DNA of 64,000 nt from Chloroflexota bacterium (lineage in GTDB: Bacteria > Chloroflexota > Dehalococcoidia > Lucifugimonadales > Lucifugimonadaceae), in the NCBI GenBank assembly GCA_027624075.1, contig JAQBUH010000011.1, forward strand, positions 1 through 64,000, written 5' to 3'. Shown piece by piece: positions 16,701 through 24,863 of the stretch. The notes below the pieces were generated by a model. The model saw only the letters and a list, made by a program, of their open reading frames with translations, had not been told where the DNA came from and did no database searches. The translations under genes were made by a program, and so were the position numbers. Every line of letters starts with the position of its first letter. Positions within the stretch are counted from its first letter, which is position 1.

Positions 16701-16801
16701 CGCCGGAGCGGCTGATACCCGGAGCTTTCACCTGCCTGCATGGCGGCAGCGGACGCCGGAGTGGCTGATACCCGGAGCTTTCACCTGCCTGCATGGCGGC
16801 A
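16701..16801. repeat. Two tandem copies of a 53-bp unit
   Basis: The unit begins CGCCGGAGYGGCTGATACCC and spans 16701-16753; a nearly identical second copy starts at 16754 and diverges after 16801. The unit encodes nothing recognisable. It lies 87 bp from the end of the insertion sequence. Confidence 0.8.
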
Positions 16802-16904
16802 ACCTGGACAGCCGCCACACCAGGGAGCGTGGCATCGCCTTTCGTTCAACAGGCCGGCATTTACGAGCGCTGGCTTTAGACATCATTCGGCTCTGTTTAC
16901 ATCC

Positions 16905-17330
16905 TCATGTTGCTGCGGACGTGAGAGTAGCGGACGTGCGGGATGGCAGCGGGAATCGGGATGGCAGCGGGAATGAAGAAGGCCACGGTCTTGTCCGGTA
17001 GATGTTGTATGCAATGCCCAGGAGGAGTGCTTGGAGGACCTGGGTACGCAACGAGCGGCCGGGCGCTTTGAGCGAGAGCTTCCTCTTGATGATGGAGAAG
17101 ACGCATTCGACCAGGGCTCTCTTGCGGTACTGCTCAACCGGAAACTGCCGGCGCATCTGGAGCCGTGCGCCCCTGACCTTCCAGTCCTTCTTGCCCCTCT
17201 TGGCCGGAATGATTGCCCTTGCGCCAAGAGCGCACACCTGAGTGTGGTTCTTCTCACTGTCGAACTCGGCGTCGGCGAGCACCAGCCCGAAGCGTCTCTT
17301 TGTGAATGCAGAATCCACCAGCGGCCTCAA
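16905..17330 (-). CDS. Transposase, C-terminal part (second D and catalytic E)
   Basis: This frame encodes LRPLVDSAFTKRRFGLVLAD, then AEFDSEKNH with the second catalytic Asp, IIPAKRGKKDW, and RKRALVECVFSIIKRKLS with the catalytic Glu. It lies in the -1 frame relative to the upstream half. The last ~30 residues are read from the inverted repeat and from short GGGATGGCAGC-type repeats. Alone it would be inactive. No canonical X-XXY-YYZ slippery heptamer is present in the overlap, so I favour a frameshift mutation over programmed frameshifting. Confidence 0.75.
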   Translation of the reverse strand: MRPLVDSAFTKRRFGLVLADAEFDSEKNHTQVCALGARAIIPAKRGKKDWKVRGARLQMRRQFPVEQYRKRALVECVFSIIKRKLSLKAPGRSLRTQVLQALLLGIAYNIYRTRPWPSSFPLPSRFPLPSRTSATLTSAAT

Positions 17331-17926
17331 GATCGCCGAGCCCGGGTACCCGCTTGCGGGTGAGGCCCCTTCTTCTCAAGGAGCTGGCGGAGCCGGGCCA
17401 TCTGCCCCACCACCACGAGTCTCCCGGTGTCCACAGCCACAAGCCACTTGAGGTAGTGGGGCCAGGCAGAACCCTTTCCGCGGTCTCTGGCCCTCTTCAC
17501 ATGAAATGTGTTCACACTCCCGGGAAAGAGTCCGGTCCCGTCCACGGCGACCACCGCTCCGCCCGAAGGCGGGGGCGGCAGGCGGCCAGTGATCTCAGCC
17601 AGCACCCGTTCGATCATCTCTTCGCCAAGCCTCTCATTGAAGAAACGGTGCAGCGTGACGTGGTCAGGGACGCGGCTCAGGCCGAGCGCCGCCCGCAGTT
17701 CGCTGTGCTCGGAAAGCCTCACCTGGGCCTCTCTGAACGTCCAGTCCTCATAGCGCATCAGGCAGAGGATTGACAGCAGCTGAGGCTGGGTGAATACGTG
17801 TTTGGAGAACTTGCTCCGGCAGGGCGCTACTGAAGCAGAAGTCACCTCAAGCGCAAGATGCGCGAACCGCACAAGTCCTACTTCTGCCATGGCCAGGAAC
17901 CTCCTCAATCCTGACCACACCCTCAA
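17327..17926 (-). CDS. Transposase, N-terminal part (first catalytic D)
   Basis: The frame begins near the right inverted repeat and contains an N-terminal helical DNA-binding region (FTQPQLLSILCLMRYEDWTF, then SRVPDHVTLHRFFNERLGEE) of the IS4/IS5 type. The first catalytic Asp lies in GGAVVAVDGTGLF. It terminates after KKGPHPQAG, where the homologous protein should continue into the -1 frame (ILRPLVDSAF). Residues up to ARLRQLLEKKGP are normal family sequence; the last dozen are out of frame. Confidence 0.78.
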   Translation of the reverse strand: MRVWSGLRRFLAMAEVGLVRFAHLALEVTSASVAPCRSKFSKHVFTQPQLLSILCLMRYEDWTFREAQVRLSEHSELRAALGLSRVPDHVTLHRFFNERLGEEMIERVLAEITGRLPPPPSGGAVVAVDGTGLFPGSVNTFHVKRARDRGKGSAWPHYLKWLVAVDTGRLVVVGQMARLRQLLEKKGPHPQAGTRARRS

Positions 17927-17987
17927 CTACCCCGCGGTTCGGCTCAAGCTAAAATCAAGACCAGTTTTGAGGATGTAAACAGAGCCG

Positions 17988-18312
17988 GATAGTTACTTAG
18001 ATGCTGCCGCGACCTGCAGCATTACCTTCAGTTCGAATCTGAACGGTGTAATTGTGTACATGCGTTCAGCATGACACGTATCCCAGCCGCGCACCCATCG
18101 ACAAGCTCAGAATGGCGACTCAGAATCTCTCGGCTAATCGTATCCAAACGGTGAGATCCCTCGGCCCGCAAGCGGGTGCCCTGCGTCCGGGATGACAAAT
18201 CCCGGGAGTCACTCTCCCTCAAGAAAAAGGAAGATGCTCTCCCGCCAGGTCGTTCAGAATGCCCGCGCCTGAGCCGTCCCGCGCTCAAGCCGCTGTGCGC
18301 CGCCTCGAAAAA
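17988..18312. other. Intergenic stretch right of the insertion sequence
   Basis: No gene is recognised. Most of it is a degenerate copy of the dispersed repeat family (see the repeat at 18070-18230); the remainder is unassigned. Confidence 0.5.
18070..18230. repeat. Dispersed repeat element, copy E (degenerate)
   Basis: It shares GACTCAGAATCTCTCGGCTA, GGTGAGATCCCTCGGCCC and GGGATGACAAATCCCGGGAG with the other copies, but its ends are not well preserved. It lies about 80 bp outside the right end of the insertion sequence. Confidence 0.6.
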
Positions 18313-18621
18313 CTACATCAGGCCCGGTATGTTCAGGCCGCCTGTGATCGCGCCCATCTTGCTGGTCGCCTCCCTGGAGGCGGCGTCAAGCGCATCGTTC
18401 ACCGCCGCCGCGACAAGGTCCTGAAGCATCTCGATATCATCGGGGTCGACCACCTCGGCGGCGATCGTGATCGACTCGACCCTGTTTCCGCCCTGCACAA
18501 CCGCTTTCACAACACCTCCGCCTGCGCTCCCTTCTGTCACAGCCTGCGCCAGCTCCTCCTGGACCTCTGCAAGCCTGCGCTGCATATCCTGTGCCTGCTT
18601 CAACATCTTGCGGTTCATCAT
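18313..18621 (-). CDS. ybaB: YbaB/EbfC-family nucleoid-associated protein
   Basis: 102 residues, the usual length. An N-terminal long helix (NRKMLKQAQDMQRRLAEVQE) is followed by a beta sheet with GGVVKAVVQGGNRVESITIA and a C-terminal helical stretch with LVAAAVNDALDAA. Members form tweezer-like dimers that bind DNA without strong sequence specificity. In many bacteria the gene sits between dnaX and recR; here neither is present. It lies between an insertion-sequence/repeat region and a REP array. Start is ATG 18621 or 18618. Confidence 0.88.
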   Translation of the reverse strand: MMNRKMLKQAQDMQRRLAEVQEELAQAVTEGSAGGGVVKAVVQGGNRVESITIAAEVVDPDDIEMLQDLVAAAVNDALDAASREATSKMGAITGGLNIPGLM

Positions 18622-18840
18622 GGCGCGAACTCCTGTTGCGGCCCGGTTCTGGGCGATTCTTGGCCGGTCATCCGGGTGCAGTGGCCGGTCTCAACGGACG
18701 GCGGTGGTTGAATATGAGCCAAGTTTAGAGGTTTTTCCGGTCAGGCGCGGCCAGCCGGTCAGGAGGGTCCGAGATTGACTCATTGAACGCGGCCGGACGC
18801 CGGCGTTATGGCATGGGGACGATATGCAGCGCCCCGGTTT

Positions 18841-18902
18841 TGGTAGGGGCGCCGCTTGCTGCGCCCGTTCTCCGGGTGGGGGCGCCGCTCGCCGCGCCCG
18901 GA
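18841..18902. repeat. REP-like palindromic array, left of the RAYT gene
   Basis: Two related units: GGTAGGGGCGCCGCTTGCTG followed by CGCCCGTTCTCC, and GGGTGGGGGCGCCGCTCGCC followed by GCGCCCG. Each contains an imperfect palindrome of the GGCGCCGC-n-GCGCC kind. The same units occur in the opposite orientation at 19476-19540, on the other side of the transposase gene. Confidence 0.75.
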
Positions 18903-18913
18903 ATGCCCGGTAG

Positions 18914-19465
18914 TCATTCAATTCCGCCACGCTGCCGGACGCCGGCCTGTTCCAGCGTCTTTAGTCCGTTATACACAACGTAGTGCCGGGCCTGCTCCAA
19001 CTCCCTCTCGTTGCGGATCACGCGCTCGTAGTAACCGCGCTGCCAGACCCTGACTCCGGACCGGCCGAGACGCCGGTTGATCGCACGGGCTGAAATCGAC
19101 TTGAATGCCCGGACCACGTCACCGAGCGTCGTCTCGCTCTGCCTGAGGATCCCGACGATCAAGTGGGCATGGTCTGGCTGCACGTTGAACGCGTCGGTCT
19201 CAATGCCGGCAAAGCGTTTCGGAAGTCCATCCCACGATGACCGGACCAGCTTTCCGCATGCTGTTTGATATGTGACGGTTTCGTAGACGACGGAGAGCGC
19301 CGGAACGCCACTTGCCGTCCTGACCGTGACGAAGTAATAGCCGGGAGACGAGTAGTCGTATCCGGCGAGCCGGGTGCTTTTGCGGTTCAGTGACGGTGTG
19401 TGTGGATCGCTCACCGTGGCAGAGTCACACAACAGCTTCCGCAGTTCAAAATACCGGTGGCGCAC
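18914..19465 (-). CDS. REP-associated tyrosine transposase (RAYT, Y1_Tnp)
   Basis: 183 residues; the start is uncertain and an internal start near residue 20-25 is possible. Signatures of the Y1/IS200-like HUH family are present: SSPGYYFVTVRTASG at the N-terminus, the metal-binding HUH motif in VQPDHAHLIVG, and a C-terminal helix with the candidate nucleophile Tyr in VWQRGYYERVIRNEREL. RAYTs are single-copy domesticated relatives of IS200/IS605 that are thought to mobilise REP palindromes. Here the gene is flanked on both sides by inversely oriented REP-like units, the expected layout of such a module. Confidence 0.88.
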   Translation of the reverse strand: MRHRYFELRKLLCDSATVSDPHTPSLNRKSTRLAGYDYSSPGYYFVTVRTASGVPALSVVYETVTYQTACGKLVRSSWDGLPKRFAGIETDAFNVQPDHAHLIVGILRQSETTLGDVVRAFKSISARAINRRLGRSGVRVWQRGYYERVIRNERELEQARHYVVYNGLKTLEQAGVRQRGGIE

Positions 19466-19475
19466 CGACGGAGCT

Positions 19476-19540
19476 GGCGCTACGCGCCCGGGCGCAGCAA
19501 GCGGCGCCGCTACCAGGAGAACGGGTGCGGCGAGCGGTGG
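19476..19540. repeat. REP-like palindromic array, right of the RAYT gene
   Basis: CGGGCGCAGCAAGCGGCGCC followed by GCTACC (19489-19514), then AGGAGAACGGGTGCGGCGAG followed by CGGTGG (19515-19540), are reverse complements of the two units at 18841-18902. A short hairpin GGCGC-TAC-GCGCC precedes them at 19476-19488. Confidence 0.75.
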
Positions 19541-19577
19541 TCTCTTCCTGCCTGGACAGAAAACAGCCTGCGGCCTA

Positions 19578-20864
19578 TTACAGGCTTCGCAGTCGCGGGT
19601 AGATCGCCATCACAAGGGCTATCACCGCCAGGCATCCCGCGCCGAGGGCCATGTAGCCCGCGGAAACGCCGCGCTGGTCTGCGATGAATCCTGCGCCGAG
19701 CGCCGCGACAGGCATCAGTCCTGTGTCCAGCAGCGTCGTGGCGATCACGCGGCCGCGCATGTGGTCGGGCGTCGTCTCCATCAGGATCGTCGTGTTCATG
19801 GCGCGGAACGCCGTTTGCGACACGCCGACCAGGATCATGAGCGGGAACGCCAGCAGCAGCATGTCCAACCGTGCCGCGCCTGCGAACCCGAACAGCGCAA
19901 GCGCGTAGAAAAGCGTCGACACGACCATCAGCTTGCCCTTTGCGCTGATGCTCGTGCGGGAGGCGATGATCAGCCCGCCCGTCAGTCCGCCGATTGCGCC
20001 GACCGAGATGATGTAGCCGATCATGCTGGTGTCGTAGCCGAACTCGTCCACCAGTTGTGGCAGCAAAGTCTGGTGCGCAAACCCTATCGAGAGCGGCGCC
20101 ACGCCAAGCAGCACAAGCGCGAGGACCATGCGGTTGGCCGCCATGTAGCGGAACCCTTCCATGAGCTGGGCGACCGGGCTGACTGTGGAACGCGGGCCTA
20201 CTTTTTCCGGCATGTTGATGCGGGTTGTGAGCCAGATCACGACTGCGTATGCAATGGCGGACCAGACGTATGCGGCGCCTGTGTTGGTGATGGCGATAAC
20301 GAACGCGATGATCGCAGGGCCGACGAGGCGGCTGCTGTTCATGGCGATCGAGTTCAGCGTGAGCGCATTGGTCAACTCGCTCTTCGGGACAAGGTTCGGG
20401 ACGATCGATGTGCGCACAGGCTGGTTGAGCGCCATTCCGCCGCCAAGGCCGACCGCAAGGACGTAAACGTGCCATAGCTCGATGGCGTTTGCCAGGATGA
20501 GCACCGCCATGATGGCGTGCATGGCGAGGCTCCACGCCTGGATGACCATCAGAAGCCGCTTGCGGTTGAACCGGTCTGCGGCGACGCCGCCGAAGATGCC
20601 GAACACAAGCATCGGGACCGCTCTTGCGCCCAGGACTCCGCCGACCGCGGTGGAGGATTCGGTCAGCTCCCACACAAGCACGCCACGCGCCACCATGTCT
20701 GCGTGCATGGCGGTGGCAGAGGTGAGTTGGCCGAGCCACAGGTAGCGGAAGTCGCGGTTGGCAAGGGAGCGGAACGCTGAAGAAAAGCCGGACCGGACCT
20801 TTGGCGGGCCGGTCAGCTCAGCAGGCTGTTCGGTGATCGTGGTTGCCACGCCGGCAGCATACAC
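19578..20864 (-). CDS. MFS transporter, EntS-like exporter
   Basis: 428 residues with about twelve hydrophobic segments. The N-terminal SLANRDFRYLWLGQLTSATA and the loop motif GGVAADRFNRKRLLMVIQAW are typical of the MFS_3/enterobactin-exporter branch, which exports siderophores, drugs or metabolites by proton antiport. A second signature, TTPDHMRGRVIATTLLDTG, marks the C-terminal half. The start is GTG at 20864 or in-frame GTG 20849; neither has a strong ribosome binding site. Its start lies 34 bp downstream of the stop of the LLM oxidoreductase, so co-transcription is likely. Confidence 0.88.
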   Translation of the reverse strand: MYAAGVATTITEQPAELTGPPKVRSGFSSAFRSLANRDFRYLWLGQLTSATAMHADMVARGVLVWELTESSTAVGGVLGARAVPMLVFGIFGGVAADRFNRKRLLMVIQAWSLAMHAIMAVLILANAIELWHVYVLAVGLGGGMALNQPVRTSIVPNLVPKSELTNALTLNSIAMNSSRLVGPAIIAFVIAITNTGAAYVWSAIAYAVVIWLTTRINMPEKVGPRSTVSPVAQLMEGFRYMAANRMVLALVLLGVAPLSIGFAHQTLLPQLVDEFGYDTSMIGYIISVGAIGGLTGGLIIASRTSISAKGKLMVVSTLFYALALFGFAGAARLDMLLLAFPLMILVGVSQTAFRAMNTTILMETTPDHMRGRVIATTLLDTGLMPVAALGAGFIADQRGVSAGYMALGAGCLAVIALVMAIYPRLRSL

Positions 20865-20897
20865 CCGGCCGGTATGGCAGCCAGATCATTTCGCGAT

Positions 20898-21839
20898 TTA
20901 AACCCGTCCCACAATGTCGTCTGCGAACAGCTTGATGGACTCCGCCTCTTCCTTGTACGGGAACACGACCATGAACTGCGTCACGCCGAGTTCCGTGTAG
21001 CGTTTCAGGAGGCCTTGCGCCTCGCCTGTTGTGCCGACGAAAGCACGCGACCGCTTCGACCGCCACTCGTCCGGCGACATGCCGTCTCGTCGCGCCACTC
21101 GCTCGAGGCGGGCCTGGACTCCCGCGTCGTCAGCGCCGATCAGCATCGTCAGAAAGTGCGTCTTGCGGATCCGGTCGAAATCACGGCCCTCTTCCGAGCA
21201 GATCTCCTCGAGACTGGCCAGCGTCTCGGCGTAGGCCTTGACGTCCGGTTGCGGCACGAAGTTCACCGTGTCTGCGTACCTGGCCATGATCCTGAGCATC
21301 CGCGGCCGGGAGCCGCCGATCAGCACAGGCGGATGCGGGGCCTGGACTGGCTTCGGAGCTGCGACGGCGCTTTTCACCGAGTGGTATTTGCCGTCGAATG
21401 TCGTGACCGGCTCGGTCCAGAGGCTCTTTATGATCTGGACGGCCTCCTCAAGCTGGCTGACGCGCTCGCCGGCAGACGGGAACCGGTAGCCGTATGCCTG
21501 GTACTCGACATCCTTCCAGCCGGCGCCGATGCCGAACTCGAGGCGTCCGCCTGAGACCCGGTCGAGCGACGCCGCCATCTTCGCCAGGAGCGCCGGGTTC
21601 CTGTACGAGGCGCAGGTAACGAGCGGGCCGATCCGGATGTCCTTCACCTCAACCGCGATGGCGGTCAGGAGGGTCCAGCACTCCAGGCAGTCGCGGTCAG
21701 GCTCGCCGTCGTTGAGCATGAAGTGGTCAGAGGCCCACATCGAGTTGAACCCGTTGGGTCTGAGGGACCGCGCCAGCCCGGCGACATCCTCGTAGCTGAA
21801 GCCGAATGACGGCTCAATCTGCAGACCGAAACTTGTCAC
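20898..21839 (-). CDS. LLM-class (luciferase-like) flavin/F420-dependent oxidoreductase
   Basis: 313 residues, TIM-barrel luciferase-like monooxygenase. Typical blocks are NSMWASDHFML (strand 2), IRIGPLVTCASYRNPALLAK, LEFGIGAGWKDVEYQAYGY, and PHPPVLIGGSRPRMLRIMAR near residue 170. These proteins use FMNH2 or F420H2; the cofactor cannot be settled here, though F420 is common in Chloroflexota. GTG 21839 is preceded by GAGGTGAAC. It overlaps the 3' end of the upstream HEAT-like gene by 26 bp, so the two and the MFS gene probably form one transcript. Confidence 0.87.
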   Translation of the reverse strand: MTSFGLQIEPSFGFSYEDVAGLARSLRPNGFNSMWASDHFMLNDGEPDRDCLECWTLLTAIAVEVKDIRIGPLVTCASYRNPALLAKMAASLDRVSGGRLEFGIGAGWKDVEYQAYGYRFPSAGERVSQLEEAVQIIKSLWTEPVTTFDGKYHSVKSAVAAPKPVQAPHPPVLIGGSRPRMLRIMARYADTVNFVPQPDVKAYAETLASLEEICSEEGRDFDRIRKTHFLTMLIGADDAGVQARLERVARRDGMSPDEWRSKRSRAFVGTTGEAQGLLKRYTELGVTQFMVVFPYKEEAESIKLFADDIVGRV

Positions 21840-22623
21840 CGTTCACCTCGTAGTTCTGCCGTATCTCCGCATACGGCCGTGAGCGTTGAACGGTCTCCCA
21901 CGCCACGCCTTCAAGCCGTCTGACCGTCTCTACTTGCAGCCCGGTTGCGAGCGACACCTGCTCCAGCGTGAAGGGGTTGCTTGCGCTGGCGCGGGCGCTG
22001 CCGCCGGTCGAGCCGGATATGCCGAGCCGCAGCGCCATGATCGTCGCCATTTCTCCGGGGACTGAGCGCACGGCCACTGCGGTGAACGCCCGCGCCGCGG
22101 CCGGCGAGAGGGACCGGGAGTGGCCGTCGATGGCCCTGAACAGGCGGTCCATAGTCTTTGTTCGCCCCATAACCAGCAGCCTGAACGCGTGCAGCGGCTC
22201 ACGTTCCGGCGCCTCCAGAGTGCGCACATGGTCAAGCGCAATGCTCTCCAGCGACATCCAGCCTGCGCGGTCGCGGCTCTGCCTGAGCCCGTGCACGGCG
22301 ATCTCCCATCCATGCGGGTCGTCCTGTTCAAGAAGGGCTCGCAGCGCCGCAATGGCGTGACGGTCGCCGAGCGCGCCGAGTGCCGCCGCCGCCGCCGCCC
22401 GTCGCTCACCCGTCTCTTCGCTGTTAAGTATGGCGCTGAGCAGCCTCACCGAGCCGGAGTTTGCGCCTCCGAGTTCGTCTGCGACCCTGCGCAGGTGGCC
22501 GGCCTCGTCCTCGCGGTCGGTTTTGCCCAGTGGAGCCTGGTTGTGTTGGGCCTGCTGAGATTTCGTGGCGGACGCATCCTGTCTGAGGCTTGATATGTCA
22601 GGCTGGTTAATCATGGAGCACAA
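21814..22623 (-). CDS. HEAT/armadillo-like helical protein, function unknown
   Basis: 269 residues, start at ATG 22623 or 22611. The central part (about residues 60-130) shows HEAT-type helix pairs, e.g. RRAAAAAALGALGDRHAIAA and LESIALDHVRTLEAPE. The C-terminal 60 residues contain FTLEQVSLATGLQVETVRRL, which looks like a helix-turn-helix, and end in a basic region. It may therefore be a regulator or adaptor. It overlaps the LLM oxidoreductase gene and starts close to the divergent hydroxyacid dehydrogenase. I do not recognise a named family. Confidence 0.65.
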   Translation of the reverse strand: MCSMINQPDISSLRQDASATKSQQAQHNQAPLGKTDREDEAGHLRRVADELGGANSGSVRLLSAILNSEETGERRAAAAAALGALGDRHAIAALRALLEQDDPHGWEIAVHGLRQSRDRAGWMSLESIALDHVRTLEAPEREPLHAFRLLVMGRTKTMDRLFRAIDGHSRSLSPAAARAFTAVAVRSVPGEMATIMALRLGISGSTGGSARASASNPFTLEQVSLATGLQVETVRRLEGVAWETVQRSRPYAEIRQNYEVNGDKFRSAD

Positions 22624-22748
22624 TAGTGCCGACTTATCGCAGACCGTTCAACTGCGCTTGCCGCGTCTTGAACGGCCCGGCGGTGGCTCAGGCGGCTCGG
22701 CGGCGGCTCAGGCGACTCAAAAGAGAAAAATTCAATCCGGAGATACTA

Positions 22749-23735
22749 ATGTCGAAGATCACCGCGGCGTTCCTTGGCTACCGTGACGAGTGGGAGATCG
22801 AGCGGATTCGCTCCGCCGTCCCAGATGACGTTGAGGTCGTCGGCGTGCCGCAGGACCCAATAGAAACAGTACAGGAACGGGGCGCTGAGTTGGCGCTGGC
22901 CGCTGAGGTAGTCGTTCCGTGGCGGTTTCGCGTCACGCCCGAACTTGCGGAGTCGCCGCGGCTGAGGCTGGTGCAGGTGTTGAGCGCAGGCACCGACTAC
23001 CTTCCCAAGAAGGAGCTTCACGAGCACGGCGTCCTGGTGGCCGGGAACAACGGCGCCAACTCGGTGGCCGTCGCAGAGATTGCGATCATGCTGATGGTCG
23101 GCGCAAACCGCCACGCGCAGGAGCAGATCCGCAACCTGCAGTCCGGCAAGTACCACGGCGACTTCTTCGAGACGTGGGAGCAGTACCACGAGATCACTGG
23201 CAAGCGCGTCGGCATCATCGGCCTTGGCAAGATCGGATCGAAGGTGGCGAAGCGGTTGCAGGGCTGGGACTGCGAGGTCGTCTACCACGACAGGCTGGAG
23301 ATAAACCCTGATGTTGAGACTGAGGCGCATGCGAAGCGAGTCTCGCTGGATGAGCTGCTGTCGACCTCGGACATCATCAGCGTGCATGTCCCTCTGACGG
23401 AGAACAGCCGCGGGATGATCGGCGACGGAGAGTTCGCGCAGATGAAGGAGTCGGCAATATACGTGAGCACCTGCCGCGGGCCGGTCACGGATGAGGCGGC
23501 GCTGATACGAGCGCTGGAAAATGGCGCGATCGCGGGCGCCGGTCTCGACGTGACGGAGATCGAGCCGATCGATCAGGACAATCCGCTGCTGAAGATGCGG
23601 AATGTGTTCATGACTCCGCACCTGGCGGGCTCGAGCATCGAGGCGCGGGAGAAGGCGGTGGATAACGCGGCCCGCAACATTGCGCTGCTATCGCAGGGCA
23701 AGCAGCCGCAGGGGCTGATCGACCCCTTCGAGTAG
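22749..23735 (+). CDS. D-isomer-specific 2-hydroxyacid dehydrogenase
   Basis: 328 residues from ATG 22749 (GGAG nine bases upstream). The NAD-binding motif GIIGLGKIGSKVAKRLQGWD is central. The catalytic triad is visible: Arg in YVSTCRGPVTDEAAL, Glu in AGLDVTEIEPI and His in FMTPHLAGSS. Members interconvert 2-oxoacids and D-2-hydroxyacids (glycerate, lactate, phosphoglycerate types); the short single-chain form without an ACT domain argues against full-length SerA. It is the only plus-strand gene in its neighbourhood. The LarA-like protein at 48 kb also acts on 2-hydroxyacids, but no direct link is visible. Confidence 0.9.
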   Translation: MSKITAAFLGYRDEWEIERIRSAVPDDVEVVGVPQDPIETVQERGAELALAAEVVVPWRFRVTPELAESPRLRLVQVLSAGTDYLPKKELHEHGVLVAGNNGANSVAVAEIAIMLMVGANRHAQEQIRNLQSGKYHGDFFETWEQYHEITGKRVGIIGLGKIGSKVAKRLQGWDCEVVYHDRLEINPDVETEAHAKRVSLDELLSTSDIISVHVPLTENSRGMIGDGEFAQMKESAIYVSTCRGPVTDEAALIRALENGAIAGAGLDVTEIEPIDQDNPLLKMRNVFMTPHLAGSSIEAREKAVDNAARNIALLSQGKQPQGLIDPFE

Positions 23736-24070
23736 TCTTCGTGGCAGGGCGCCTGGCGATGGACGGCGCGGACTGGCGGCGTGGCGAGCGGCGCCCCGCC
23801 AAACGCGCGCCGAACTCAATTCGTTCGAGAGGACGTGTGCGCCCGGGGTTCCCCCGGAGTTCGTAAGGAGTGCTGCCGTACCTGCCCGTACCGGCGCCTG
23901 TGGGCCTGCCCGCACACCCGGATTGAGGGATGCACCGTGCGCAGCCATGTCGCCGAAACTAGGCTTGAAATTCGAGGGGATAGTTAATAGCTACATCCAT
24001 ATCAACCTGCCCAGAAGCCGCCGGACGCCGTAACGACTGGGCCAGATTGGGCCGGGCCCGGAGTTAATGA
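23736..24070. other. Intergenic, REP-like unit near 23775-23805
   Basis: No gene is supported. GGCGGCGTGGCGAGCGGCGC followed by CCCGCC resembles the REP units around the RAYT gene. The short frame at 23781-23987 has several Cys and Arg residues but no family match. Confidence 0.4.
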
Positions 24071-24520
24071 ATGAACCGCGAAAACTCCAAGATCCTCAGC
24101 TTCTCTACCGGAGCGTCAGACCCCGTCCGGCACTCCGTCCTGCTGGTCGACGACCAGGAGGCGTTCCGCGACATCGCTCGTGACCAGCTCGCCACCGACT
24201 CCACCTTCCTGATTATTGGCGAGGCCGTTGACGGCGCCAACGCAATTGAGCTCACAGGCCGGCTGCGCCCGAACGTGATCGTGATGGACATCCAGATGCC
24301 TGACATGAGCGGCATCGAGGCTGCTCGTCACATCCTCAGGGACGATCCCGGCGTGCGCATTGTGCTCACAAGCATGGGCGACGACGCTGAGTACGGCCCG
24401 CTGGCGAGGGAGATCGGCGCATGTGGCTTCCTGCCGAAGCGCGAGCTTTCTGCATTGAGCGTGCATGCCCTGGTAGACGACTTCATGCCGCCGGCCGGCT
24501 CTGCCCGGATGGCTGCGTAA
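24071..24520 (+). CDS. Single-domain response regulator (receiver only)
   Basis: 149 residues, one receiver domain after a ~20-residue N-terminal extension. The acidic pair LLVDDQEA (D27, D28), the phospho-acceptor D73 in VIVMDIQMPDMSG, the Thr in RIVLTSMGDD and the Lys in GFLPKREL are all present, so it should be phosphorylatable. No output domain follows: it ends about 25 residues after the Lys, with a short tail. It precedes a histidine kinase (24864) and a second receiver-only protein (26655) on the same strand. Confidence 0.88.
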   Translation: MNRENSKILSFSTGASDPVRHSVLLVDDQEAFRDIARDQLATDSTFLIIGEAVDGANAIELTGRLRPNVIVMDIQMPDMSGIEAARHILRDDPGVRIVLTSMGDDAEYGPLAREIGACGFLPKRELSALSVHALVDDFMPPAGSARMAA

Positions 24521-24863
24521 CTGCGGCTATCCATTTTTCGCGGCCGGCCGGCCGTTCCAATCCAGTCTCCCGTTGTGCTGCCCCTCGCCGCTCAACCCGC
24601 AATCTGTGTGGTGTGCTGCGAGCTGGTATCGGCCGCCGAATGGCGCGTAACAACTCGCAGCGGTATGTACGGGCCATGGCGCACGCCGCTCTCCCACGCC
24701 CGTCCTAGACTCCGGTGAGAGCACCGCCCACTCCGCCGAAACAGCCGCATTGGCTATATCGGCCAGGCTGGCAGGAAGCGGCAGTTGAGTCCGGACGGTC
24801 CGTATCCCGGTGATCTCCGCAGCGTGACGAGTGCCAGTCTTGACCAGTCCTGAACAGAACCGT
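24521..24863. other. Intergenic between receiver and kinase genes
   Basis: No gene is supported. Short frames lack motifs. The kinase may start at GTG 24831 or ATG 24864. No hairpin terminator was found after the receiver gene. Confidence 0.35.

Larger units (their letters stand above)
16888..17987 (-). mobile_element. Complete 1.1-kb insertion sequence (IS4/IS5-type DDE)
   Basis: Bounded by perfect 20-bp terminal inverted repeats: CGGCTCTGTTTACATCCTCA at 16888-16907 and its complement at 17968-17987. Inside are two overlapping minus-strand frames that together give a DDE transposase. No clear target duplication is visible. The terminal GGCTCTGTT is shared with the ends of the small dispersed repeats in this window. 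Confidence 0.88.

Noticed and set aside
16490-16715. ORFs between the FN3 relic and the 53-bp repeat
   Set aside because: They are short and overlapping in several frames, with no ribosome binding site or recognisable domain.
16701-16801. Start of a CRISPR array
   Set aside because: There are only two units, with no spacer between them and no cas genes nearby.
22746-23621. 291-residue minus-strand ORF
   Set aside because: It is the antisense shadow of the 2-hydroxyacid dehydrogenase.
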